DNA from: CBDFNN01 sp965250215
Lineage (GTDB): Bacteria > Bacteroidota > Rhodothermia > Rhodothermales > DATKEJ01
Assembly: GCA_965250215.1 (NCBI GenBank)
Contig: CBDFNN010000004.1
Span: forward strand, 1,116,001-1,180,000
Direction: 5' to 3'
DNA length: 64,000 bases
Shown: positions 8,913 to 17,919 of the stretch, piece after piece
How positions within the stretch are numbered: position 1 is the first letter of the stretch
Layout: the number at the start of each line of letters is the position of its first letter
Position numbers and translations under genes: made by a program
Notes under the pieces: generated by a model
Database searches by the model: none
What the model saw: the letters and a program-made list of their open reading frames with translations, nothing else
What the model was told of the DNA's origin: nothing

Positions 8913-9620
8913 TTAGATTGTCACGGGGATTTGGCTCAACATGAGCTTCATCCTTTCGATTTCTGTTATTTGATCAACATTTATGTCTGAAGCGATTTTG
9001 AAAGAAGCTTCATCTTGTCCCGATCCGTCTGTAGAAAATAGTTCGTCGACCATAGTGATCGCACCAGAGTGGTGTTGGATCATATAAGTCAAAAATAGCC
9101 GATCAAATTCTACATCGCGAGCGGCAGCTAATTCTACAAGTTGTGCATCTGATAACATGCCCGGCATCTTGCTATGGTCCAAGTGATCAACGCCCCCATG
9201 AATCATCAGTTTGCCATCCATGATGTGAACTTGGGGTACTTTTTGCCCACGGTCTTTAAGCCACTTTTGCATAAATGCTATTTCGTCATTTTGGGCATTA
9301 ATTATTCTAGATGCAAGACGTCGAACAGCAGCACTCGCTCCATTCTTAGGAGCCAGTTCAGACATGATCAGGGCTTGAGCGTGATGGCCAATCATCCCAG
9401 ACATAAAATCTACGTCCGCTTTGACAAAATGCGTCATAGCTTCTGCTTTGCGATTCCAATAGAGTTCTTCTAACTCCTTCTCTCGGCTCTCTGCTTTTTG
9501 TTCATCGGCAGATTCCAAATTCTCCTTTGGAGATTCCACAGCCATCTGCTTAGGTGCAGAGCAAGCTGACATGGCTAAGCTAAGGGCGATCGATGCTGAT
9601 AAGACTAAATTGCGGTTCAT
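8913..9620 (-). CDS. DUF305 lipoprotein
   Basis: The product has 235 residues. The start at 9618-9620 gives MNRNLVLSASIALSLAMSAC, a lipoprotein signal; the ATG five codons upstream would only lengthen it. Two DUF305 halves are visible: DVDFMSGMIGHHAQALIM and, later, FLTYMIQHHSGAITM, each with the paired His typical of the ferritin-like DUF305 fold. Many DUF305 genes sit beside copper-handling genes, so a metal-related envelope role is possible, but nothing in the window proves it. It is upstream of, and probably cotranscribed with, the LVIVD lipoprotein gene. Confidence 0.9.
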   Translation of the reverse strand: MNRNLVLSASIALSLAMSACSAPKQMAVESPKENLESADEQKAESREKELEELYWNRKAEAMTHFVKADVDFMSGMIGHHAQALIMSELAPKNGASAAVRRLASRIINAQNDEIAFMQKWLKDRGQKVPQVHIMDGKLMIHGGVDHLDHSKMPGMLSDAQLVELAAARDVEFDRLFLTYMIQHHSGAITMVDELFSTDGSGQDEASFKIASDINVDQITEIERMKLMLSQIPVTI

Positions 9621-9771
9621 GTAAAAAGGTAACATTAAGTTGCGTCAGGCAAAAGCAAATTATGGAGTAGTCTGTTAGAATTCTAGCAGGCTAGGTGTGT
9701 TCCAGAATAGTTACGAGTTCCGTGTTTTGAGTTACGTGGAGCACCGTAGGAATATAACCCCTTCTGGCAGT

Positions 9772-12024
9772 TTAAAACCCAATGTCGAGCCTAGCTAAAT
9801 AGCTTCTCGGAGCGCCTATCATGGCTGGCCTTTCGACGTAATAGTATTCAAAGGCGTTTTTGGACATTAAAGCTAGCCTGAAAGGCCCTTTTCGATAGGC
9901 CAACCAGAGATCCACGACCTTGGTGTCTAGTAGTATGTCGGCATCCGGGATGAAAAGTACAAAATCTGTGTCAACGGCCTCAGGAGCAGAGATGAAGCGA
10001 TAATCTAGACCAATTTCAAAAGACATTGGTAGCTTAGCATCAAACCCAGCCTTCAACATGTGCTTCGGTCTAAAGGAAAGTGGCACTTTTTCCGTAAGAT
10101 CTTCCGTATCGAGATAGGTATAGCCTAGTTGGTAGTTGATACTTCGATTCAGGGCTCCATCTAGACCTAACTCGAAGCCCAAAATTTCCGCCTTTGTCAA
10201 GTTGACGAACTGAAAGGCCGAAAACTCCAATTGAAGTCGAGGATCAATTAGATTTTTATATCTATTGTAGAATGCTGCGACGTCTAGGTTTAGTCCTCCG
10301 CTTTTGCCGATTGGTAAAAGAGTTCTATAGCCCAGTTCAAGGCTTGAGCTAGTCTCTGGCTTAATGGTCGGGTTGCTTATGATCGGGAAGAAATCTCGAT
10401 TTTCGGTGAAACGCTCAGCAAGTCCCGGGACACGAAATCCTTTGCCACTTGAAAGACGAAGCGAGGAATTTTCGGTCACACGATAAGATAGATTCAACTT
10501 TGGACTCAATTGAGTAGCCGTCTCTAGATTGTCGATTTGGTAGGAATCGTATCGAAAACCGAGAGAAATATCGAAGCGATCTGCCAGAGTATATTCTCCC
10601 TGTATGAAGCCAGCCAACTCGGGTTGTGAGCTAGTTGAATCTCCGTCAGGGGTCAAATAAAAAGACGAAGTAGTTCCAAGTTGATCTCGAGTCAAGCCGA
10701 AAGTAATGTGACTGTCTTCAAGTGGCGTCCAGTTGACTTGTAGCTCGGCTCCCGTCCTCGCCCCGACAGTCCCATCAATGAGTCTTTTTGGTTTGAGCGT
10801 TACGTTGTCGATCGGCCTAATAAATGTTGCAAATAATCTAGCCTTAAAAGTGTAAGACAAATTCGACAAAGGGAGATGTGTCAAATTGAGTAGCAGATTC
10901 AATTGGTTTACAAGATTGTCATTGAATCCCGCCGGAATCGTCGAGCCAATAGAAAGCTGGCCCTGATTCAGAGCATCGCGAGCTCCATTCCAAAACAGGA
11001 AATTTTGTTTTTCCCGGATGATTCCTCCAGTCAGTACATCGATATTAAATTTCGTAGACGGCCTCCATCCAAATTTTGCGAAACCGCGATAGACCCAAAG
11101 CTCGCTGTATCGTTTAAAGCCTTTGTCTGATTCATAGCTAAGATTGACCCACGCTCCTGTAGATGGGGAAAACTTTCGAGAATGTGTTAGATTCGCACCC
11201 ATGAATGGCCGATACGCATTACCGTCACGCCATCTTTCGTACCAGACTTCGTATCGTGCCGGTTCGTGGACCCCGGAGAAGAGACTGATATCCGTTTCGG
11301 GTTTTTCTGGAAAGTCCGATGTGATGACGTTGATTACGCCCCCCAATGCACCGGAACCATAGAGGGCCGAGCTAGGGCCTTTGATAACTTCGATCTGCTC
11401 GATTTGCGTCACAGGCAATGCATCAAATGGGAGTCCATCTGTATCTGGGCTAAGCATCGGGAAGCCGTCAAGCATAATCAATACTCGGCTTCCGGTATTG
11501 TAAGAGAAGCCTGACGAGCCCCGGATGTTGACTTGATTGTCCATGAGATGAACGCCCGGTACATACCGCAAAGCTTTGTCAATGCTGGTGGCATTTTGGT
11601 TCTGGATTGCCCTAGGAGAAATAATGTTCAAGCTCACAGGGACACTGCCAGATGCCTGTTCTCGTCGGGAAGCGGTGACAACCACTTCTGACGAGTTGTA
11701 CAATATTTCAGTCAGTGTTAGATCGAGCCTGAGGACCTGGCCAACAGATAGTGAGACTTGTCTTTTCTCTGTTCGAAATCCGACGGCAGAAAAACTTATT
11801 TCATAGTCGGAAGCTGATATGGATCGAATTTCATAATTCCCGTTGGCATCACTCGCTGCTCCCATACTGCTTTCCGTCAGACGAACATTCACCCCAGGAA
11901 TAACCTCTCCAGATTCGTCCACGATCCTTCCAAGGATGTTGGCGCTTTGTCCATAGAGAGAGTGACTTGAAAAAGCCAGAGTAAGGAATAGGAGAAGACA
12001 CGGTATTTTGAATACTTTACTCAC
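9772..12024 (-). CDS. TonB-dependent outer-membrane receptor
   Basis: The product has 750 residues with a GTG start directly after the TAG of the upstream lipoprotein gene (no gap). It has a signal peptide ending in SLYGQ, a carboxypeptidase-regulatory-like domain (about 28-113; ILGRIVDESGEVIPGVNV, FSAVGFRTEK), a plug (about 115-235; EVVVTASRR, VNIRGSSGFSY, IEVIKGPSSALYGSGALGGVINVIT) and a 22-strand-type barrel to the C-terminal Phe (ARLDIGF). This is the classic TonB receptor architecture for import of iron complexes, cobalamin, glycans and similar ligands. The substrate cannot be read from the sequence. It is the last gene of the three-gene operon 14087-9772. Confidence 0.95.
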   Translation of the reverse strand: MSKVFKIPCLLLFLTLAFSSHSLYGQSANILGRIVDESGEVIPGVNVRLTESSMGAASDANGNYEIRSISASDYEISFSAVGFRTEKRQVSLSVGQVLRLDLTLTEILYNSSEVVVTASRREQASGSVPVSLNIISPRAIQNQNATSIDKALRYVPGVHLMDNQVNIRGSSGFSYNTGSRVLIMLDGFPMLSPDTDGLPFDALPVTQIEQIEVIKGPSSALYGSGALGGVINVITSDFPEKPETDISLFSGVHEPARYEVWYERWRDGNAYRPFMGANLTHSRKFSPSTGAWVNLSYESDKGFKRYSELWVYRGFAKFGWRPSTKFNIDVLTGGIIREKQNFLFWNGARDALNQGQLSIGSTIPAGFNDNLVNQLNLLLNLTHLPLSNLSYTFKARLFATFIRPIDNVTLKPKRLIDGTVGARTGAELQVNWTPLEDSHITFGLTRDQLGTTSSFYLTPDGDSTSSQPELAGFIQGEYTLADRFDISLGFRYDSYQIDNLETATQLSPKLNLSYRVTENSSLRLSSGKGFRVPGLAERFTENRDFFPIISNPTIKPETSSSLELGYRTLLPIGKSGGLNLDVAAFYNRYKNLIDPRLQLEFSAFQFVNLTKAEILGFELGLDGALNRSINYQLGYTYLDTEDLTEKVPLSFRPKHMLKAGFDAKLPMSFEIGLDYRFISAPEAVDTDFVLFIPDADILLDTKVVDLWLAYRKGPFRLALMSKNAFEYYYVERPAMIGAPRSYLARLDIGF

Positions 12025-12519
12025 CTACTCTGGCGGGAAGGGAGGCCGATTGTAAAAATCGACGTGAACACTGACCCTTGTTGTTTGGTCTTTCATCACC
12101 ATGAACATTCCATCTCCTTCCAGAACCAGACCAACGGGTTGCCAATCAAAAAAACTTTCGCTGAATTGTTGCGCCACGCCATTGTAGACATAATCACCTT
12201 CTTGCACGGGATCCAAAATGATCTGCTCAAAGAAGCGCAAAGTGTCGTTAAGCCAAACGGGTTTGATTGATGTCGAAAACTCAATTTCGTTGAGCATGAG
12301 AAAGTCTGCGGTGTCACGGGGAAGAAATCTCATCGCCACAAAACGTAAATCATTAAGTGAATCTGAAGGCGGGATTCTTCCCTCGTAGCTCAGATCGACG
12401 ACAATTCGACCTGCGCCCAATTCGGGAGGCGGCTCAAAGCCGTGATCACAGGATAATGTCAGTCCGGTGATCGCCAATACGAGAATCGTGGCGACAGAAT
12501 ATTTTCTTGCCGAGGTCAT
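12025..12519 (-). CDS. Hypothetical lipoprotein in the TonB-receptor operon
   Basis: I do not recognise the family. The product has 164 residues. The ATG at 12519 overlaps by one base the TAA of the Wzi-like gene (TAATG), so translation is probably coupled. This start gives a lipoprotein signal ending ITGLTLSC; the longer open frame upstream has no signal. The mature part looks beta-rich (GAGRIVVDLSYEGRI, YVYNGVAQQF) and ends just before the receptor's GTG. Small lipoproteins encoded with TonB receptors often bind ligand at the surface or help assembly, which is only a suggestion here. Confidence 0.8.
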   Translation of the reverse strand: MTSARKYSVATILVLAITGLTLSCDHGFEPPPELGAGRIVVDLSYEGRIPPSDSLNDLRFVAMRFLPRDTADFLMLNEIEFSTSIKPVWLNDTLRFFEQIILDPVQEGDYVYNGVAQQFSESFFDWQPVGLVLEGDGMFMVMKDQTTRVSVHVDFYNRPPFPPE

Positions 12520-14087
12520 TACCAAGATCTCAATTTGCCGAGTTTGGACATATCGAGTTTCAGCTTTACATGTCCCAAGGTCTTCGAACCCGAATGATCT
12601 GTCGTTGTCTCTGAACATTCTTCGCAGGCCTGTTCGCGATGAGTAAATTGATTAAAACCAAAATTAGCTTCAAGCTGAGCCCAGGGTCTGGGTCGATAGA
12701 AAAGGCCGACAGACTCTCGCAAAATGTGTCCTCGTTCATTGTCGAACAGGAACGATGCATCATCTTCTGGGAAATCCTTGGTGATCCTACCATCATCGTC
12801 AAGTATTAGCAGGTCGAAATTTAGCCGGATGAACCCACCGGCAAGCCAACTAGGACTATGTTCTAGAAAGGTACCATAACTCAGATAGTCGTTGAATTGC
12901 GTTCCAATGCCTCGAAGGAGATAGAGGTATTGACCTTCATCCTGTTCTGTATTGTAAACTCTTCCTGATACTAGATCGAATTGAAAACCGATATCGGCAA
13001 AATCAATTCCACTGTAGGTGCTAGTCATGGCAAGCGCTAGAGAACCAGGTTCATCACCGAATTTCAGATCGAGATCATCGACCAATAGCTGCCCTTGAAG
13101 CGTGAATTGATTGTGATAGGCCCACAGCGACCCGGCTATAAATCCATTGTTTTCTTCGTTCTTTGGACTGTTGTCTACCATCAATAGAAAATTGCTCAAT
13201 GGGTTCAAGTACCGCAAGGAGATGCCGGCGTTAGGTCCAGAAATCAGGCTGGACTCCATAAAGCTAAGAGTAAGATTCCGAAGTGGTCGCCAATCTATAC
13301 GATGAGCGGCAAGGTAGCGGCGAATGGGCGTCTCACTTTCTCCACTGCCCCGATTGCCCGCTCGACCGGTATATCCTAATTGTGTTGACCACGAATCCAA
13401 CTCTCCATAGACAGAGGTGAGGGAAAGACTTTTTCCTCCCAGCCGAAAAAAGAGTTGATCGAAAGAATTGGCATTGCTACTAAGTAGGAGTGCAGTTTGG
13501 TCAGTAGGAGCCCAGTGGTTTTTAAATCGACCGAGATAGGCTTTTACCTTCTCCTTTGAATAGCCTAAATAGCTTTCCTCATTTCGAGCGATGAGTCTGT
13601 TGGCCGCATCGAGACCATCTGGATCCTCATCGTAATAAAGGTTATGACTTCCTCCAATCTGGCCAATAAAGCCGCCACTCTCGTAAAACATGCGAAGGTG
13701 AATGCGCGAAAAGGCCTGCACATCTTCACCAAGTGGACGAAGAAGGTCCTTTCTTTCACTGTTAATTAGATCAAGTTCGGCCTCGGCCACGATTCCTATT
13801 TCTTTGCCATTTCCCGAGACAAAGTCGCGGAGAGCTTCGACCCAAAATATTTCCTTCTGACTCTTAGCGTCATTACTTTTAAGAGATGATTTGAGCTCCC
13901 CTACTGTATAGGGTAATCTCGTTGGGTGAAGTTCCAGCAACATTCCCCGTCTTTGAAGTCGCGCGATGTATTGATAAGACCAGTGATCGACAGGAATAAA
14001 TGATCCATTTTGGGCGAAAAGATCGCTACCGCTAGTGACGGTGATTGCGAGTAGCCACAAAAGGCTAATTGCTAAGGGTCTGTTCAT
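12519..14087 (-). CDS. Capsule assembly Wzi-family outer-membrane barrel
   Basis: The product has 522 residues from the ATG at 14087; an in-frame ATG 13 codons upstream would add a tail before the signal peptide. The signal peptide ends near SDLFAQ. The mature N-terminus, VDHWSYQYIARLQRRGML, matches the opening of Wzi-family and related barrels in Bacteroidota. Later segments such as LAAHRIDWRPLRNLTLSFMESS and ISLRYLNPLSNFLL are typical barrel strands of this family. In E. coli, Wzi anchors capsule polysaccharide at the surface. The neighbouring divergent gene encodes a polysaccharide-priming transferase, which supports a glycan role. First gene of the operon with the lipoprotein and the TonB receptor. 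Confidence 0.75.
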   Translation of the reverse strand: MNRPLAISLLWLLAITVTSGSDLFAQNGSFIPVDHWSYQYIARLQRRGMLLELHPTRLPYTVGELKSSLKSNDAKSQKEIFWVEALRDFVSGNGKEIGIVAEAELDLINSERKDLLRPLGEDVQAFSRIHLRMFYESGGFIGQIGGSHNLYYDEDPDGLDAANRLIARNEESYLGYSKEKVKAYLGRFKNHWAPTDQTALLLSSNANSFDQLFFRLGGKSLSLTSVYGELDSWSTQLGYTGRAGNRGSGESETPIRRYLAAHRIDWRPLRNLTLSFMESSLISGPNAGISLRYLNPLSNFLLMVDNSPKNEENNGFIAGSLWAYHNQFTLQGQLLVDDLDLKFGDEPGSLALAMTSTYSGIDFADIGFQFDLVSGRVYNTEQDEGQYLYLLRGIGTQFNDYLSYGTFLEHSPSWLAGGFIRLNFDLLILDDDGRITKDFPEDDASFLFDNERGHILRESVGLFYRPRPWAQLEANFGFNQFTHREQACEECSETTTDHSGSKTLGHVKLKLDMSKLGKLRSW

Positions 14088-14209
14088 GCTTGGTAAGAAG
14101 GACTTATCTAGTTGAACAAGATTCATGCTTCTATGTATGAACGCAATTCCTTTTTCACCTGTGGATTATATAAAAGACTCATGTGTCTAAACTCGTGTCT
14201 GATTTTTGA

Positions 14210-14217
14210 TACCTTTG
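14210..14217 (+). promoter_or_regulatory. Candidate Bacteroidota-type -7 element
   Basis: TACCTTTG fits the TAnnTTTG -7 consensus known from Bacteroidetes and lies about 90 bp before the sugar-transferase start, in the divergent gap 14088-14304. I see no convincing TTTG -33 element at the right distance, so this is weak. Confidence 0.25.
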
Positions 14218-14304
14218 TCTCTTTTGTAGATTCTGATAATTGATACTACGTCCGAACATCGCAATAAATCCAATTAGTGCTTTTGGTACCCACCCGGTTG
14301 TCCT

Positions 14305-15807
14305 ATGATCAGGCGTGTTGAAAATACAACTTTACTGCTGACAGACTTTGTAACTCTGAATGCAACCTTCCTGCTATACTATTTAGCAAGGTTTAGATGG
14401 AACTGGTTGCCGGCGGGTCCTGAGCCACCATCGATTTTTGGCACTATGCTGATTATCACACTATTGTGGATGGTTCTCTTCGCGATGAGTGGTCTTTACC
14501 GATCAGATTTTGCCCCAAGTAGATTTGACGAGCTGGTTTTGCTAGGCAAAGTGGTTATTTTTGGAAGTTTGATGCTCTTTTTCCTTGTATTTGGGAATGT
14601 ATTGACCGCCGGTGCTGCTCGAAGGAATCTTCTGTACTATTGGGGATTCGCATTTAGTATGACGGCATTTGGCCGAGTCATATATAGGTCGATTCAAAAG
14701 GCACTTCTCAAACGCGGCTACGGCGTCCACAAAGCGCTCATTATCGGATGGAATGAGAGAGTACACGAGCTTTATGAGGAAGTCGCCAAGTATCCTGTTG
14801 CGGGCCTAAAAATCGTTGGAGCTATTCGGCTAAAGGAAGAACAGATCAAAGAGGAGGTTCCAGAAGAGGAACTCGTAGAGGTGGAAGCTGAAGTCGATAA
14901 GCCTTTTGTCTTTAGTCCCGGAAAGCGAAGAGAGGACATGCCTCTTAGTTTTTCTGATTCCTCGACAGGCGAGGAAAGCGAATATCTTAGATCAGTTTAC
15001 GCTCTGCCGAGAGTAATTAAGCAACTTGGAGTCGAAGACGTTCTCGTGGTTCTAGGAGCAAGATCAAGCGATGTCTTAGCCGAGGTTATTAGGGTCTGTG
15101 ATGGACAGAAAGTAAATCTCAAGCTCGTTCCGGACTTCTATCACATATTAAGTGGGATGGCACATACGGAGCAGATCTACGGATTGCCTCTGCTAGAGGT
15201 AAATGCCGCTCCAATGAAGCCTTGGCAGATTGTTGGAAAGAGAATTATGGACATCGTTGTCTCCTCGATCATATTGCTACTTGGTGCGCCTATTTGGTTC
15301 ACTGTTGGCATGTTAGTTCGACTATCATCTCCTGGTCCTGCCATTTTCAAGCAGGAACGAGTGGGCAAAGAGGGAAAGTTGTTTACCATGCTGAAATTTA
15401 GAACTATGATCAAAGATGCCGAGAAGGACACTGGTCCAGTATGGGCATCAGAGTCTGATTCCCGCTATACGAAAATGGGGAAGTGGATGCGAAAAACTCG
15501 GATTGACGAGATTCCGCAGCTCTGGAACGTGGTAAAGGGGGAGATGAGTCTTGTGGGCCCGCGTCCAGAACGACAGTTCTTTGTAGCAAAGCTGACGTCA
15601 CAGATACCCATGTATCACAGAAGACTACGTGTCAAGCCCGGGATCACAGGTCTTGCTCAAGTAAAGTGGAAGTACGACGAAACCATCGATGACGTGAGAC
15701 AAAAGGTCAAATATGACCTTTCATATACAAGCAACATGAGTCTCGGAATGGATCTGAAAATTCTTTTCGCTACACTGCGCACGGCATTGAAGCGGGAAGG
15801 ACAGTAG
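14305..15807 (+). CDS. Polyprenyl-phosphate sugar-1-phosphate transferase
   Basis: The product has 500 residues. It has the WbaP/WcaJ-type (PNPT) layout: an N-terminal block of about four membrane helices (from LLLTDFVTLNATFLLYY), a CoA-binding-like cytoplasmic domain, a fifth hydrophobic segment (about 313-335, MDIVVSSIILLLGAPIWF) and the bacterial sugar transferase domain with FKQERVGKEGKLFTMLKFRTM, RIDEIPQLWNVVKGEMSLVGPRPE and RVKPGITGLAQVKW. Such enzymes load the first sugar phosphate onto undecaprenyl phosphate to start exopolysaccharide or capsule synthesis. About residues 174-225 form an unusually long, acidic insert in the CoA-binding-like domain. It is divergent from the Wzi operon and 42 bp before the E1 gene. 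Confidence 0.93.
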   Translation: MIRRVENTTLLLTDFVTLNATFLLYYLARFRWNWLPAGPEPPSIFGTMLIITLLWMVLFAMSGLYRSDFAPSRFDELVLLGKVVIFGSLMLFFLVFGNVLTAGAARRNLLYYWGFAFSMTAFGRVIYRSIQKALLKRGYGVHKALIIGWNERVHELYEEVAKYPVAGLKIVGAIRLKEEQIKEEVPEEELVEVEAEVDKPFVFSPGKRREDMPLSFSDSSTGEESEYLRSVYALPRVIKQLGVEDVLVVLGARSSDVLAEVIRVCDGQKVNLKLVPDFYHILSGMAHTEQIYGLPLLEVNAAPMKPWQIVGKRIMDIVVSSIILLLGAPIWFTVGMLVRLSSPGPAIFKQERVGKEGKLFTMLKFRTMIKDAEKDTGPVWASESDSRYTKMGKWMRKTRIDEIPQLWNVVKGEMSLVGPRPERQFFVAKLTSQIPMYHRRLRVKPGITGLAQVKWKYDETIDDVRQKVKYDLSYTSNMSLGMDLKILFATLRTALKREGQ

Positions 15808-15849
15808 GCTATCTTCTGGGGTCATTAATCGATTTCAACTCGGACCCTC

Positions 15850-17868
15850 TTGTCCCACCAATCCCAGAGAAAATTGTCCTCCGAAGTAAGTGACATTCAA
15901 GTTGCAGCAGACTACGCAGCTTTATACAGAGCGTTAAAACTACCTCGAACGATAGAGGAGAAAATGTTGCGCCTGATTAGGCAAAATAGAATCTCAAAAT
16001 GGTTCAGTGGTTTTGGTCAAGAAGCAATTTCTGTTGGTGTTGCCCTTGGGCTTGAGAAAGACGACATGATTTATCCGACACACAGAAATCTGGGTGTTTG
16101 GACGACCCGAGAAATTCCCCTCCTTCCGCTTTTCTGCCAACTCATGGGCCGTGAGGGAGGATTCACCAAAGGTAGAGACAGATCTTTTCATTTCGGGAAA
16201 CTCGATGCGAGTATAGTAGGAATGATCTCACATTTGGCAGCTATGCTTCCCGTAGCCTGCGGATCAGCTCTAGCTTCAGTCCTCGACAGAACAGGAGATG
16301 TCTCGGCTGTTTTTTGTGGTGACGGTGCCACGCGGGAGGGAGATTTTCATGAAGCTCTGAACCTCGCCTCAGTCTGGAAATTGCCTGTCATCTTCATTGT
16401 TGAGAACAATGGTTACGGCTTGTCAACCCCTACTGGTGAAGCACTTGGTTCGGATTCGATCGCCGCCGCTGCCCAGTCTTATGGTATGCACGGAGAGATC
16501 GTAGACGGCAATAACCTGCTAAGTGTAATTATCGCCGTTCGAAAAGCTGCCTCAAGAGGAAGGGAAGGAAAGGGACCAACGCTCCTGGAAATGAAAACAT
16601 TTCGACTACGAGGTCATGAGGAAGCGTCAGGCGTCAAGTACGTTCCCAAAGAGCTGATCAAGGAATGGGAGGGCAGGGATCCAGTAGATCGTTTTGTCAA
16701 TCATCTCACCAGGGGCGATCTATTGTCATCGTCTGATATGCAGCGGATTGATGGCGAGCTACAGCAAGAAGTAGAAGTGGCTGCCGAAGAGGCTTTGCTA
16801 TCAGCAGTAGTTGAAAGTACACCGTCGCAGGAGAGAGAGGATGTATTCGCAAGTCACATATTTCACCCCTTCGATACGTCCAATGGGCAAAGCGAGGAAA
16901 AACGATTTGTCGATGCCGTGAAAGACAGTCTCCACTTCGTGATGAGTGAGGACAGCAAGGCATTGATAATGGGGCAGGACGTCGCAGAATATGGAGGAGT
17001 TTTCAAGGTTACGGAGGGATTCGTGGAGGAGTTCGGGAAAGACAGAGTTCGCAATACGCCCATTATTGAATCAGGAATTATTGGAGCGGCGATGGGATTG
17101 GCTTTGAAGGGATTTCGACCAATTGTCGAGATGCAATACGCTGATTTTATTACCTGCGGATTTAACCAGATCGTAAACAATTTGGCCACGACGCATTATC
17201 GTTGGGGTCAACCAATAAATGTGACAATTCGAGCACCCTTTGGCGGAAATATTGGAGCAGGACCTTTCCACTCTCAATCTTCTGAAGCGTGGTTTTGCCA
17301 CGTACCAGGTTTGAAAGTCGTAATACCTTCCTCACCTGAAGATGCAAAGGGCCTTCTTATCGAAGCCATAAAAGACCCAAATCCCGTGTTGTTTTTTGAG
17401 CACAAGTACCTCTACAGATCCCTGAGGTCAATGGTGCCAAACGGCGGATACAATACTCCGCTAGGTGTGGCGAAACTTTCCCGCGAGGGGAGTGACATGA
17501 CGATCGTGAGCTATGGACTGGGAGTTCACTGGGCTTTGGAATTGGCTGAGGAATATGAGAAAGCGGGAGCCGAAAGCATCGAGGTAGTTGATCTGCGGAC
17601 CTTGAAGCCTTGGGATCGAAAGACTGTCTTTAATTCGGTCAAAAAGACGGGTCGATGTTTGGTTCTTCATGAGGCCGCTCTTACGGGAGGCTTTGGCGGG
17701 GAGATTGCAAGCTCTATCTCTAAGGAATTATTTTCACACCTTGATGCTCCTGTCTTTAGAGTCGGCGGCGAAGACATGCCTATTCCCTTTTCAATTAATT
17801 TGGAGAAAGAAATTTATTCTGCAAAAAGTCGCCTGCATTCCTCAGCCAAAGAGCTGCTTTCGTATTAG
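15850..17868 (+). CDS. Fused alpha-beta E1 component of a 2-oxoacid dehydrogenase
   Basis: The product has 672 residues. TTG at 15850 is the probable start; the next in-frame ATG would cut into the conserved alpha domain. The alpha half (about 15-330) has the thiamine-diphosphate motif GDGATREGDFHEALNLA...ENNGYGLST. The beta half (about 345-672) has ALIMGQDVAEYGGVFKVT, ESGIIGAAMGLALKGFRP and the C-terminal transketolase-like domain (VEVVDLRTLKPWD). Fused E1 of this size occurs in Bacteroidota and acts with lipoyl E2 and E3 subunits to decarboxylate pyruvate or branched-chain 2-oxoacids. E2 and E3 are not in the window, and sequence alone does not tell me the substrate. Confidence 0.92.
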   Translation: MSHQSQRKLSSEVSDIQVAADYAALYRALKLPRTIEEKMLRLIRQNRISKWFSGFGQEAISVGVALGLEKDDMIYPTHRNLGVWTTREIPLLPLFCQLMGREGGFTKGRDRSFHFGKLDASIVGMISHLAAMLPVACGSALASVLDRTGDVSAVFCGDGATREGDFHEALNLASVWKLPVIFIVENNGYGLSTPTGEALGSDSIAAAAQSYGMHGEIVDGNNLLSVIIAVRKAASRGREGKGPTLLEMKTFRLRGHEEASGVKYVPKELIKEWEGRDPVDRFVNHLTRGDLLSSSDMQRIDGELQQEVEVAAEEALLSAVVESTPSQEREDVFASHIFHPFDTSNGQSEEKRFVDAVKDSLHFVMSEDSKALIMGQDVAEYGGVFKVTEGFVEEFGKDRVRNTPIIESGIIGAAMGLALKGFRPIVEMQYADFITCGFNQIVNNLATTHYRWGQPINVTIRAPFGGNIGAGPFHSQSSEAWFCHVPGLKVVIPSSPEDAKGLLIEAIKDPNPVLFFEHKYLYRSLRSMVPNGGYNTPLGVAKLSREGSDMTIVSYGLGVHWALELAEEYEKAGAESIEVVDLRTLKPWDRKTVFNSVKKTGRCLVLHEAALTGGFGGEIASSISKELFSHLDAPVFRVGGEDMPIPFSINLEKEIYSAKSRLHSSAKELLSY

Positions 17869-17919
17869 CAATTTCTGACCGAGAAGACTCCAAAACCGGG
17901 CTGTGACAAATCTCCGAGT

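Noticed and set aside
9672..9689. Palindrome CTG-T-TAGAATTCTA-G-CAG upstream of the DUF305 gene as operator
   Set aside because: The perfect core is 10 bp, which occurs dozens of times by chance in 64 kb, and the flank is mismatched.
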